Origin: Sphingobacterium detergens
GTDB lineage: Bacteria; Bacteroidota; Bacteroidia; Sphingobacteriales; Sphingobacteriaceae
Assembly: GCF_003610355.1 (NCBI RefSeq)
Contig: NZ_RAPY01000001.1
Coordinates: 1,976,500-2,040,499 of the forward strand
Length of the DNA: 64,000 nucleotides
Reading direction: 5' to 3'
The notes beneath the pieces were generated by a model. That model was not told the DNA's origin. It worked only from the letters and a program-made list of their open reading frames with translations, and made no database searches. A program made the translations under genes and the position numbers. Numbering within the stretch: position 1 is the first letter of the stretch; every line of letters begins with the position of its first letter. Shown here piece by piece: positions 54,695 through 62,559 of this stretch.

Positions 54695-55576
54695 ATGATG
54701 CAGCATATTTATGAAAACTTTACATTTCCACCTGATCAATCATTTACCGTCCGTAGTGAAGAACTCGAAATCAAGAAATACACTTCGTTAAAGTCGCACT
54801 TGAATTTTGAAATTGCACTCTTGGAAAATTGTATCGGAAAACGATTTATCGGCGACCATATCGAAGACTTCGAAGGAGATGAACTGGTACTATTAGGCAG
54901 CTATCTACCACATTGTTGGCAATATCATAATACTGTTGAGACAGACAAACCAGCAAGTGCTACCATCATACATTTCTATCCTGATTTTCTGGGAAAAGAT
55001 TTATTGACTAAGCCAGAGGCTATCCTCCTCAACCAGTTGTTTATCAATGCTGCAAAAGGAGTTATATTTTCCGGCCCTATCGTCAGACAGGCCAAAGAAA
55101 TCCTCAAAGAGATGTTGCACGCAACAGGACTATCCCGTGTTGTATTGATGTTACAACTTCTAGACAAATTAGCCTTATCTAGATCGTATAAAACTTTATC
55201 TTCTCCTTCTTTTAATATCATTGAAAATTCCAGTGATGCGAATCGGATCAATCGAGTTTTTGACTATATATTCCAGCATTTTAGGGAAGATATCACTTTA
55301 CAGGATGTGGCTTCTGTTGTCCCTATGTCTTCTTCGGCCTTTTGTCGTTTTTTTAAAATGCAGACCAATCGAACTTTAGTAGATTTTATAAAAGAAATAC
55401 GCATTGGTCATGCCGCTAAATTATTGATGGAGGGAAGATATAATATTACAGAGACCTGCTATAAAAGCGGTTACAATAATATTTCAAACTTCAACAAACA
55501 CTTTAAGGATGTCAAAGGTAGTTCACCCCGTGAGTTCTTAAAGCAATACCGTACGCCGGAAGCTATTTGTTTTTAA
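54695..55576 (+). CDS. AraC-family regulator with cupin-like sensor domain
   Basis: The 293-residue protein (ATG at 54695; the next codon is also ATG) has an N-terminal cupin-like region (HLNFEIALLENCIGKRFIGDHIEDFEGDELVLLGSYLPHCW) typical of sugar-responsive AraC proteins, then a helical linker and the C-terminal double helix-turn-helix (about 190-285: ITLQDVASVVPMSSSAFCRFFKMQ, CYKSGYNNISNFNKHFKDVKGSSPREFL). It is divergent from the six-gene hydrolase operon and overlaps the end of the catabolic unit by 14 bases, so it most likely controls one or both in response to a sugar. Confidence 0.9.
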   Translation: MMQHIYENFTFPPDQSFTVRSEELEIKKYTSLKSHLNFEIALLENCIGKRFIGDHIEDFEGDELVLLGSYLPHCWQYHNTVETDKPASATIIHFYPDFLGKDLLTKPEAILLNQLFINAAKGVIFSGPIVRQAKEILKEMLHATGLSRVVLMLQLLDKLALSRSYKTLSSPSFNIIENSSDANRINRVFDYIFQHFREDITLQDVASVVPMSSSAFCRFFKMQTNRTLVDFIKEIRIGHAAKLLMEGRYNITETCYKSGYNNISNFNKHFKDVKGSSPREFLKQYRTPEAICF

Positions 55577-55994
55577 ATTCGTAAAAAAGATCTGTTTCTA
55601 CCCATGTCTGTTTTTCGCTGGTTCCACGGACCCCATGCTGATAAGTATTCATGAGGAGGTTCCATTCAGCACATTTTGGGCTGTAGGATTCGGCTATCTT
55701 ACCCATCTTTGCCAGATCGGCACCCGAAGGTACACGAATTGTCATAACAATCAGTTTATCGAAACGATAAAGTGCAATCCGCTGGTAACCTGCTTTTTTA
55801 AACCCAGCTTCCACTTCAGGCCACACCTGCTTGTGATAAGTCAAGTATTCCTTTAATTTCTTGGCATCGTCTACAATATTGACAACAAAGACATGCTCAT
55901 CATAGTCAGTCAATGGAGATTTTGAGACCTCCCCTTTACACATTACAAATAACACAGCGGTGCATAGTCCTAATAGTCGAATAAGAATTTTCAT
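55563..55994 (-). CDS. Exported RhaM-family sugar mutarotase (L-rhamnose mutarotase-like)
   Basis: I choose the ATG at 55994 (143 residues); the open frame reaches further but the upstream part is not signal-like. Residues 1-20 form a hydrophobic leader (MKILIRLLGLCTAVLFVMC), with the Cys at a lipobox-like position though Met before it is unusual. The mature part matches the RhaM fold: VFVVNIVDDAKKLKEYLTYHKQVWPEVEAGF and RIALYRFDKLIVMTIRVP, with the family's HxxxWPE segment. RhaM interconverts anomers of L-rhamnose and some relatives handle L-fucose. The family is normally cytoplasmic, so export is odd. It is the last gene of the catabolic run and overlaps the AraC gene end by 14 bases. Confidence 0.8.
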   Translation of the reverse strand: MKILIRLLGLCTAVLFVMCKGEVSKSPLTDYDEHVFVVNIVDDAKKLKEYLTYHKQVWPEVEAGFKKAGYQRIALYRFDKLIVMTIRVPSGADLAKMGKIAESYSPKCAEWNLLMNTYQHGVRGTSEKQTWVETDLFYEFKNK

Positions 55995-56073
55995 TTCCAA
56001 TTTGTTTATTCCATCAGTTAAATGGTCGATATGTTGAAACCAGATTAGATCGGATACCAATTCACGAATAATG

Positions 56074-57633
56074 TCAATTAAAATAAATATAAATCATGAT
56101 CATAACAATTGCCAGACCAGCCCAACTCAGCCAGACAGATTTAGACTGCCCTCTTGTCTCTCCTGCGTGTTGTTCAAACAAAGTTGGTATTTCCAGATTA
56201 TCTTTGGATTTGGTCAAGAGTGACACCGCAACAATAACAAGGCTCAACGCGACAAAAATATAAAAAGAAAGCATTAAAAAATGCGGCCAGTAGCCCTGAT
56301 ACGGATAATTTAGAACATGGCAGACACCCAACACCAAACAGATTAGGCCACCTCCGTAGAGTACAACTTCGGCAGCAATCCCATTGACACCACGCCAGAT
56401 AACTCCCCAAAGAAAGACTACGGCCAGTGGCGGAGCCAAAATGGACACCAAGCCTTGTGTCAGATCAAAAAAACCCTTTCCGGAATAGGAAAATAACATG
56501 GCTATTCCAATCCCTACCAAGGCAACAAATACCGTTACCCACTTCCCCATACGTCTTTGCTGATTACTGTTCAGCACTTTAAATTGTTGGACCACATCTA
56601 ATGTAAATACTGTACAGAACGAATTTAAGCTGGAGGATACCGTATCCACCAATGAAGCAATCAGAGCTGCAATACTCAAACCCAATAAACCGTGGGGCAT
56701 CAATTGTTTGATCATGGTAATATAGGCATTGTCTGGCGCAGTATTCCTAAATAACACAAAGCACATGATACCCGGCAGAATAAATATGATCGGCATAATA
56801 ATCTTAAGTGCGCCGATAAATAAAGCTCCATATTGTCCTTCCTTGAGGTCTTTTGCTGCAAGCACTTTTTGCACGATCGTCTGATCTGCACACCAATAAT
56901 AGATGGCCACCACAGGATAGCCCAATACAATGCCTATCCATGAATACTCGGGATTAGATGCCGGAAGAAATAATTTCCAATAAGATTCTGGAGTTTGGCT
57001 GACCAGAGCATCAAGAGAACCAATCTTTTGAAAGCCAAGGAAGGTTAAAATAACAGAGGATATGATAATGATCACAGACTGAAAAACTCCGGTACGAACG
57101 ACAGCCTTCAATCCCCCTATTGCGGTAAAACTAGTAGCCACTACAGCAATGATTACGATGGCTGTAAATAGTTGGCAACCGAAAATACCAGAGATGAGTA
57201 ATCCCCCCGCATACAAAGCGCTACCTAACCATACCACCAATATGGACATCAAACTGTATACAATCAGGAAATTATAAGATCTTTTGCCAAAACGAATTAA
57301 TAGAAACTGTGGGATCGTACTTATTTTGGCTTTCAGGTAGTAAGGTAAGAAAATCATCGCCAGCAACATCAGAAAAACCCAGGCAAGCAGCTCGAAATTA
57401 CTAGCTACAATACCATGAGAAAATCCGATACTCGCAAATCCGATCAACATCATTGGTCCTGCATTGGCGCCAAAGATAGAGAAACCGATCTGCCACCACT
57501 TCAGCGACCGTCCACCCAAAAATATATCTTGTTGACTTTTCTCCTTTTTACTGAAGCGAAAACCGATATAAAACAGAGCTATTGCATATAATACTAAAAC
57601 CAGATAATCAATACTATTAAATGTTAGGCTCAT
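56074..57633 (-). CDS. Sodium/solute symporter (SSS family), probable sugar importer
   Basis: The 519-residue protein is highly hydrophobic with about 13-14 membrane segments. The first segments (SIDYLVLVLYAIALFYIGFRFS, FLGGRSLKWWQIGFSIFGANAG) and WWCADQ-like WCADQTIVQKVLAAKD are typical of SSS/SLC5 sodium-coupled transporters related to the SGLT group. The substrate is probably a monosaccharide, since the flanking genes encode sugar-modifying enzymes. It lies 20 bases after the enolase-superfamily gene and 79 bases before the mutarotase gene. As the locus lacks SusC/SusD, this is the only transporter visible in it. Confidence 0.88.
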   Translation of the reverse strand: MSLTFNSIDYLVLVLYAIALFYIGFRFSKKEKSQQDIFLGGRSLKWWQIGFSIFGANAGPMMLIGFASIGFSHGIVASNFELLAWVFLMLLAMIFLPYYLKAKISTIPQFLLIRFGKRSYNFLIVYSLMSILVVWLGSALYAGGLLISGIFGCQLFTAIVIIAVVATSFTAIGGLKAVVRTGVFQSVIIIISSVILTFLGFQKIGSLDALVSQTPESYWKLFLPASNPEYSWIGIVLGYPVVAIYYWCADQTIVQKVLAAKDLKEGQYGALFIGALKIIMPIIFILPGIMCFVLFRNTAPDNAYITMIKQLMPHGLLGLSIAALIASLVDTVSSSLNSFCTVFTLDVVQQFKVLNSNQQRRMGKWVTVFVALVGIGIAMLFSYSGKGFFDLTQGLVSILAPPLAVVFLWGVIWRGVNGIAAEVVLYGGGLICLVLGVCHVLNYPYQGYWPHFLMLSFYIFVALSLVIVAVSLLTKSKDNLEIPTLFEQHAGETRGQSKSVWLSWAGLAIVMIMIYIYFN

Positions 57634-57653
57634 TAGATTCTATTTTTATGGTG

Positions 57654-58826
57654 CTACATGCTAACTAGTGGATTATATCCTGGTACGTCCTGCTTTAACC
57701 AGACCTGCTCCCGTACGATTTTATTTTCCTTAAAACAATAATCCCAATCAATCCTTACAGGCAATCCTGCTGATTCTGGTAAATGAAAATGCCCCTTTTC
57801 CAATGTCGGTCGAATCATAAAATACTTTTCCAAACCATACATCAGGGAATACAAATATTCGATCGTACTGTTTTCGCTTGCTGTTGTCATTAAAAAGCTC
57901 GAATATAAGGAATACCCGCCAGAAGAGAGCTGCAAATTACGCTTCGCACATAAGTCCCGAACTTCCATCCATTCTCTTATGCCACCAAACTGGGTTGGTA
58001 CCGGTTGTAAATGCTTGACACCACAATTAGCCAACATGGGAAAAATCTTGGAAGTACGCTCAGATTCACCATAGGCCACAGCTACCGATGTGCGCTTGCA
58101 GAGCTCTTCAATCTGATCGTATGCCGCAGAATGTAAAGGTTCCTCAAGCCAACATAATTCATCTTCACCAATAGCATCTATAAATCTAAATACATCTGCT
58201 GAAGACCAGATCTGATTAACATCCACAGCCACTTGCATCTGATCCCCCGCCAATTTACGCACATGTTTTACCCGATCAATATCAGCGGCCATATTCGTTC
58301 CAAAATCCTTACCGATCTTCATTTTATAGCAATCTACTCCAGCATCCAAAAATAAGGCAACCTCATTTTCTAACTCCTGCAATGTATAATTGGTTCCCCC
58401 TCCACTGCCGTAGATCTTTACCCGATTTCTTTCCCCACCGATATAACGATACAGGGGTACACCTTGCCTGCTGGCCGCCAAATCATGAAGGGCCATGTCG
58501 ACCTGTCCCAATAAAGCAGAGGCTGCACCTTTAAATCCTTCATTTCGGATAGACCAATACAACTTTGGGAAAAACTCCTGGTAGGACATGCCTTCACAAT
58601 GAAATAATATCGGAAATAGGCAGGTTTCTAATATATTGTTATAACTGTTATATACAGGAGCTTCACCAACATAACCATCAGCATCCTCAATACGGATGAT
58701 CGACAGGCCGAAACTCGGGAAAGGTCCCATTGTTGCATCTTGAAAAGGAGTTATCGTCGCGACTGGTTCTAAGACGCGAATACTGATTTTTTGGATATTA
58801 AAAATCTCCTGTTCTATTCTATTCAT
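57654..58826 (-). CDS. Enolase-superfamily (MR/MLE-like) protein with altered catalytic dyad
   Basis: The 390-residue protein has the capping domain (about 1-135) and the (beta/alpha)7beta barrel of the enolase superfamily. The KxK motif (Lys168, Lys170 in CYKMKIGK) and three metal ligands (Asp202 in VDVNQ, Glu228 in WLEEP, Glu254 in AYGESE) are present. The His-Asp dyad of the mandelate racemase group appears lost: the usual QPD is QPV (Val276) and the histidine near 302 is replaced in LQLSSGGYS. Sugar-acid dehydratases such as rhamnonate dehydratase use that histidine. It starts inside the AKR stop (ATGA overlap), so a sugar-acid role is likely but the reaction is unclear. Confidence 0.8.
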   Translation of the reverse strand: MNRIEQEIFNIQKISIRVLEPVATITPFQDATMGPFPSFGLSIIRIEDADGYVGEAPVYNSYNNILETCLFPILFHCEGMSYQEFFPKLYWSIRNEGFKGAASALLGQVDMALHDLAASRQGVPLYRYIGGERNRVKIYGSGGGTNYTLQELENEVALFLDAGVDCYKMKIGKDFGTNMAADIDRVKHVRKLAGDQMQVAVDVNQIWSSADVFRFIDAIGEDELCWLEEPLHSAAYDQIEELCKRTSVAVAYGESERTSKIFPMLANCGVKHLQPVPTQFGGIREWMEVRDLCAKRNLQLSSGGYSLYSSFLMTTASENSTIEYLYSLMYGLEKYFMIRPTLEKGHFHLPESAGLPVRIDWDYCFKENKIVREQVWLKQDVPGYNPLVSM

Positions 58827-59719
58827 TTATTCTCGTTAAACGTTTGAAGTATTTCATTATAAATCGCGACCGGCAGAGCACCATGGCTAATCGCATTAAG
58901 GGAACTATTTAGTTGATATTGATTTGCAGCTCCTATTACAATTTTAAAAGATGCGGGTATTGTGTATAAAAATCGTAATGCCATTACATCCAACAGCATA
59001 CCATACCGTTCCGCAATGGCGTGCACCCGTCTTGCCTGTTCCACCGCTTTGGAACCAAGCCAGTCGGGTATTGACTGAGAGAATTGCCTAAAATTACATC
59101 CCAACAATCCCATATTCAGCGGGCTCGCAGCATAGTACTCTTTTTGAGCTTGTACACATATCGGAATAGTGCTATGAGTTGCATCTAGATTACAGGCATT
59201 CAACCTATTATACTCCATTAAAACATCAAATTGCCCCTCTACGAAAAATGGCCTGAACCATTCCGGCAGGTTACCACCTAGGCCGATCTGCTTCGCTAGG
59301 CCCTGTTCTTTAAACCGTAACATTTGACGTACGACCCCTTCGGCCATTTCTGGTGCTACAACCGCGGGTTCATGTAAAAAAAGTACATCAACCTGTGGTA
59401 TTCCGAGTCTAGCTAGACTATCCTCTAGACTCCTTTCCATCCCCCTTTTCGAATAGTCATAACGAGCCTCAGTAGCAGTATCCCCTTTTAATCGGCCTAC
59501 TTTGGTACTAATTGCAGGCTTCACTCCTGCCCATTGTTTTAAGGCTATGCCAACAAAATGTTCTGCGCGCCCATAGGCCGGGGCTGTATCCAGTGCCATA
59601 ATTCCATGGGACAAAGCGTCAAATATGGTTTGAACAGACTCTTCCTCGTCCACAGCTCCCCAGGCACCACCCAATCCAGCTGTCCCCAATATTACCCTAT
59701 CTATTCCTTGATTGTACAT
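58823..59719 (-). CDS. Aldo/keto reductase, probable L-sugar (fucose/galactose-type) dehydrogenase
   Basis: The 298-residue protein has the AKR tetrad: Asp44 and Tyr49 (ALDTAPAYGRAE), Lys73 (STKVGR) and His116 (VLFLHEP). The sequence LILGTAGLGGAWG-like start and the C-terminus fit the AKR group that contains L-fucose and L-galactose dehydrogenases. It overlaps the following enolase-superfamily gene by 4 bases and follows the sigma factor gene by 32 bases. Together with a mutarotase, a symporter and an enolase-superfamily protein it suggests an oxidative, non-phosphorylating route for a deoxy- or L-sugar; the substrate is inference. Confidence 0.8.
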   Translation of the reverse strand: MYNQGIDRVILGTAGLGGAWGAVDEEESVQTIFDALSHGIMALDTAPAYGRAEHFVGIALKQWAGVKPAISTKVGRLKGDTATEARYDYSKRGMERSLEDSLARLGIPQVDVLFLHEPAVVAPEMAEGVVRQMLRFKEQGLAKQIGLGGNLPEWFRPFFVEGQFDVLMEYNRLNACNLDATHSTIPICVQAQKEYYAASPLNMGLLGCNFRQFSQSIPDWLGSKAVEQARRVHAIAERYGMLLDVMALRFLYTIPASFKIVIGAANQYQLNSSLNAISHGALPVAIYNEILQTFNENK

Positions 59720-59751
59720 GTTATTTAATCAAAAATCCAGTATCTAAAATA

Positions 59752-60288
59752 CTAAGAAGCCAGCATATATTCTTTCAGGTTAACCGTCAATACTTTAAGC
59801 GCTTTGGTGATATGATACTCCACCCCCTTTAGTGAAATCCCTAATTGTTGAGCGATTTCTTTACCACTAACATAACTTAACCGGCTCAATTCAAAAACTT
59901 CTCTCGTCTTCATAGGCATTGTATCCAAGGTTTGCTGCGTTATTTGCTTAATTTCTTTTAGGAAAATTTGTCCATCATTGACTTCGTTTGAGTTGTCAAT
60001 CCGCAGTTGCTGTTCCCACTCGTCCCAATTATCCAAAGATTCTATCAATTGCCGGTGAATTCGCTGATGCTTCAGATAATCCAGAGCTTTATTTCTAATT
60101 ACCTTTAGCAGAAAGCTTTTTGGTGACAACAAATTCTTCTCCTGCATTCGTATCCATGTTATCATAAGTGCATCAGCAGTGATATCTTCGGCAACCACAT
60201 CGATATGAACAAAAGATTTTGCGAATAAAAACGATCGGTAATGATACGCTTTAAATAATTGATCAAAGTTGTCTGCTATCTGTTTCAT
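59752..60288 (-). CDS. ECF sigma factor without an adjacent anti-sigma gene
   Basis: The 178-residue protein has sigma region 2 (about 14-75: KSFVHIDVVAEDITADALMITWIRM, SFLLKVIRNKALDYLKHQRI) and region 4 (about 115-170: LDTMPMKTREVFELSRLSYVSGKEIAQQLGISLKGVEYHITKALK). It belongs to the FecI-like sigma-70 group expanded in Bacteroidota. Normally such a gene is followed by a FecR anti-sigma gene; here the next gene is the AKR, 32 bases downstream, and no FecR exists on either side. It may be controlled by a distant anti-sigma factor or by its own expression level. Confidence 0.88.
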   Translation of the reverse strand: MKQIADNFDQLFKAYHYRSFLFAKSFVHIDVVAEDITADALMITWIRMQEKNLLSPKSFLLKVIRNKALDYLKHQRIHRQLIESLDNWDEWEQQLRIDNSNEVNDGQIFLKEIKQITQQTLDTMPMKTREVFELSRLSYVSGKEIAQQLGISLKGVEYHITKALKVLTVNLKEYMLAS

Positions 60289-60501
60289 TACATAGTTTAG
60301 AAATATGGAAAGCTTTTGTCTTCATTGCAATGGAGTTTTATCTCTCCCTACCTAACAAATTGTTTCTTTCTTATCTGTAAAGTTTCAAATATGCACACAC
60401 TACAACCACGTCAAATTTGACTATTATTGGTGTTTTCTTTGCAGCCCTTTAAATTCATCATCATTTGCCAAAAGGGTAAAAACATAGATTGAGGCTAAAA
60501 T

Positions 60502-60533
60502 AAAATCAGCCATTAATGTCAATGGCTGATTTT
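60502..60533 (-). terminator. Terminator of the GH97 gene
   Basis: AAAATCAGCCATT pairs with AATGGCTGATTTT, a perfect 13-bp stem with a 6-base loop, 26 bases after the GH97 stop. On the minus strand it is followed by ATTTTAGCC. Confidence 0.75.
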
Positions 60534-60558
60534 AAAAGTATTAAAGATTGAACGACAG

Positions 60559-62457
60559 TTATTTCAAGGTATCTACAATCAATACGGCCCCTGCATTAGG
60601 TGGTAGCACTGTAGCAAATGTTGCCGAATTTAGCTTGAGCTCCTTTTTATTTACGATATTATTGATTAGATCCTGAGTATCTTGACTCCATAAATGTGCT
60701 TTGAGATGTTCCGGATTCCCGGCAAAAGAAAGGTCTATTTTGATATCTTGTTTTATATTTGCGCCAAGCATGGCAATATACCAGCGATTTCCCGAACGCC
60801 TGGCGATAACACCACATTCTCCAATATCCGATTTCAAAATTTTGGTTTCATCCCAAGTTACAGGGAGACCACGATAAAATTCTAGGGTATTTTCAGATTC
60901 GTCAATCAAGCTTTCGTGTTCTCCTCCTGCGCCACCAGCTTTATGCGGTGCATCAGCCGGACGGTCGTACCAATAGATAAACTGCCATGGGCTATAGATC
61001 ATAATTGCCTTGGCCATTTGGGCTGCCTTCCCTCCCATTTTGGTATTTACACGAACGGCATGATAACAGTTGGTATAATCACCAGCACCTGCAATGGCAC
61101 GTGTAAACATTGTCGTCAGACTCTGTTCAGAGCTCGGCGATTCCTCATCACCACGAATACCCTCCTGTGTCATAAGATTTGGAAAAGTGCGGGAATACCC
61201 CGTAGGCCGATATTCATCATGTACATCAACCATCAATTTATATTTAGCGGCTTTACGAACAGCCTCATGAAGCCATACCGTAGCCTCTTGACTACCCACA
61301 TTAACAAAGCCAAATTTAAGGCCTTTAACGCCCCATTTTTGATAAATTGGTAGGATTTCATCCAACTGCTTTTCCAAAGCCTTTTTATTGACGTAAAGTA
61401 AGATACCTACATTTTTTTTATTCGCATAGTCAATAATATATTGCAGATCCAAAGGGCCTTTGGAACGTGCGAGATCAACGTTTACCTGAGAGGCATCCGA
61501 GGTAGTCGACTCCTCAGGTCCATACCAGCCTGCATCAAATTCTACATAAGCAATCTGATTACGTGCTGCAAAATCAACTGCTGCAATCCCACCATCAGTG
61601 GTCAAAGTCACCTCACGCAGCACTTTGCCGGGCTTTATCCAAGAGGTATCTTTAATCGTGTTAGGCTTGTTGAGGTTAAGAACAAAATAATTATTTTCAA
61701 CCAGTTTTCCAGCCGAATTTCCCACCATAACATAACGCCAAGGACTTTCATATCCAGCCTTATCTAAATCAACTGCTCCGGATAGTGCAGACTGAACAAC
61801 ATAGCTTTGTTTTTCTTCCTGATAAGTAAATTTCATACGGGCATAATCCACCAAAGCTGCCTCTCCAATGGCCATAAATAATTGTGGCGCAGGATTGACA
61901 ACAAGCGGCCTCTCGAACTCACCTTTTAACTGACTCAGATTCGTTTTTGTATAAGCACTTTGTGCAGCGCCAGAAACCCAGGTAGTTGCATCTGTCCCGA
62001 AACGAAAGGCTGTATATTCAGATTTAATAGCAGCGCCAGAAAAATCATTGGCATCAAAACCATACTTTAAGGCTATTCCCTCATCATAAAGTCGTATATA
62101 CACATAGATTTTCTTTTTATTTCCACTAGACTCCAATTGCAGGTCCAATTGATTATAATAATCTTTGATATTATCACATTCTCCAAAAACAGGTTTCCAT
62201 TTCTGACGCACTGTATTCTTATTACTTTTGGATAGTCGCCAGTCTCCTTTTACAATATTCTCAGTCCAGTCAAAGTTTAATAGATCAATAGTCGTAAGCA
62301 CCTTCTTAGCACTGGACAATAATTGTATGGAATTTTTCTGTGAAGTAAGCTTTACCTCAGCCTGCAATACAGCTGTAGGGCTCTTCAAATTTATCTCTTG
62401 TGCATGTACAATAGAAATCAGCGGAATAAAAAGAGTAAGTAAAATAACCTTTATCAT
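60559..62457 (-). CDS. Exported GH97-family protein with changed catalytic position
   Basis: The 632-residue protein has a signal peptide (about 1-19, IVHAQ), the GH97 N-terminal beta-sandwich (about 22-275), the TIM barrel (about 285-550) and a C-terminal beta domain (VLPPNAGAVLIVDTLK). YSRTFPNLMTQEGIRGDE and FTRAIAGAGDYTN are GH97 signatures. GH97 contains inverting alpha-glucosidases and retaining alpha-galactosidases. Retaining members have an Asp nucleophile in GIKVDFMD; here the segment is GLKFGFVNVG, with Gly383 at that place. HDEYRPTG resembles the inverting members (HEATRPTG). The enzyme is therefore either inverting or a divergent subgroup. It has its own transcription unit between the sigma gene and the MutS-like gene. 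Confidence 0.85.
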   Translation of the reverse strand: MIKVILLTLFIPLISIVHAQEINLKSPTAVLQAEVKLTSQKNSIQLLSSAKKVLTTIDLLNFDWTENIVKGDWRLSKSNKNTVRQKWKPVFGECDNIKDYYNQLDLQLESSGNKKKIYVYIRLYDEGIALKYGFDANDFSGAAIKSEYTAFRFGTDATTWVSGAAQSAYTKTNLSQLKGEFERPLVVNPAPQLFMAIGEAALVDYARMKFTYQEEKQSYVVQSALSGAVDLDKAGYESPWRYVMVGNSAGKLVENNYFVLNLNKPNTIKDTSWIKPGKVLREVTLTTDGGIAAVDFAARNQIAYVEFDAGWYGPEESTTSDASQVNVDLARSKGPLDLQYIIDYANKKNVGILLYVNKKALEKQLDEILPIYQKWGVKGLKFGFVNVGSQEATVWLHEAVRKAAKYKLMVDVHDEYRPTGYSRTFPNLMTQEGIRGDEESPSSEQSLTTMFTRAIAGAGDYTNCYHAVRVNTKMGGKAAQMAKAIMIYSPWQFIYWYDRPADAPHKAGGAGGEHESLIDESENTLEFYRGLPVTWDETKILKSDIGECGVIARRSGNRWYIAMLGANIKQDIKIDLSFAGNPEHLKAHLWSQDTQDLINNIVNKKELKLNSATFATVLPPNAGAVLIVDTLK

Positions 62458-62559
62458 AAATTTGATTTTTTATCTAAAGAATAACTCTTTGTATAAGACG
62501 TGTAGAATCACCGCAACCCTAGTATGCTTCTAAAGAAAATAAAATCTAAGCTATTGCGA

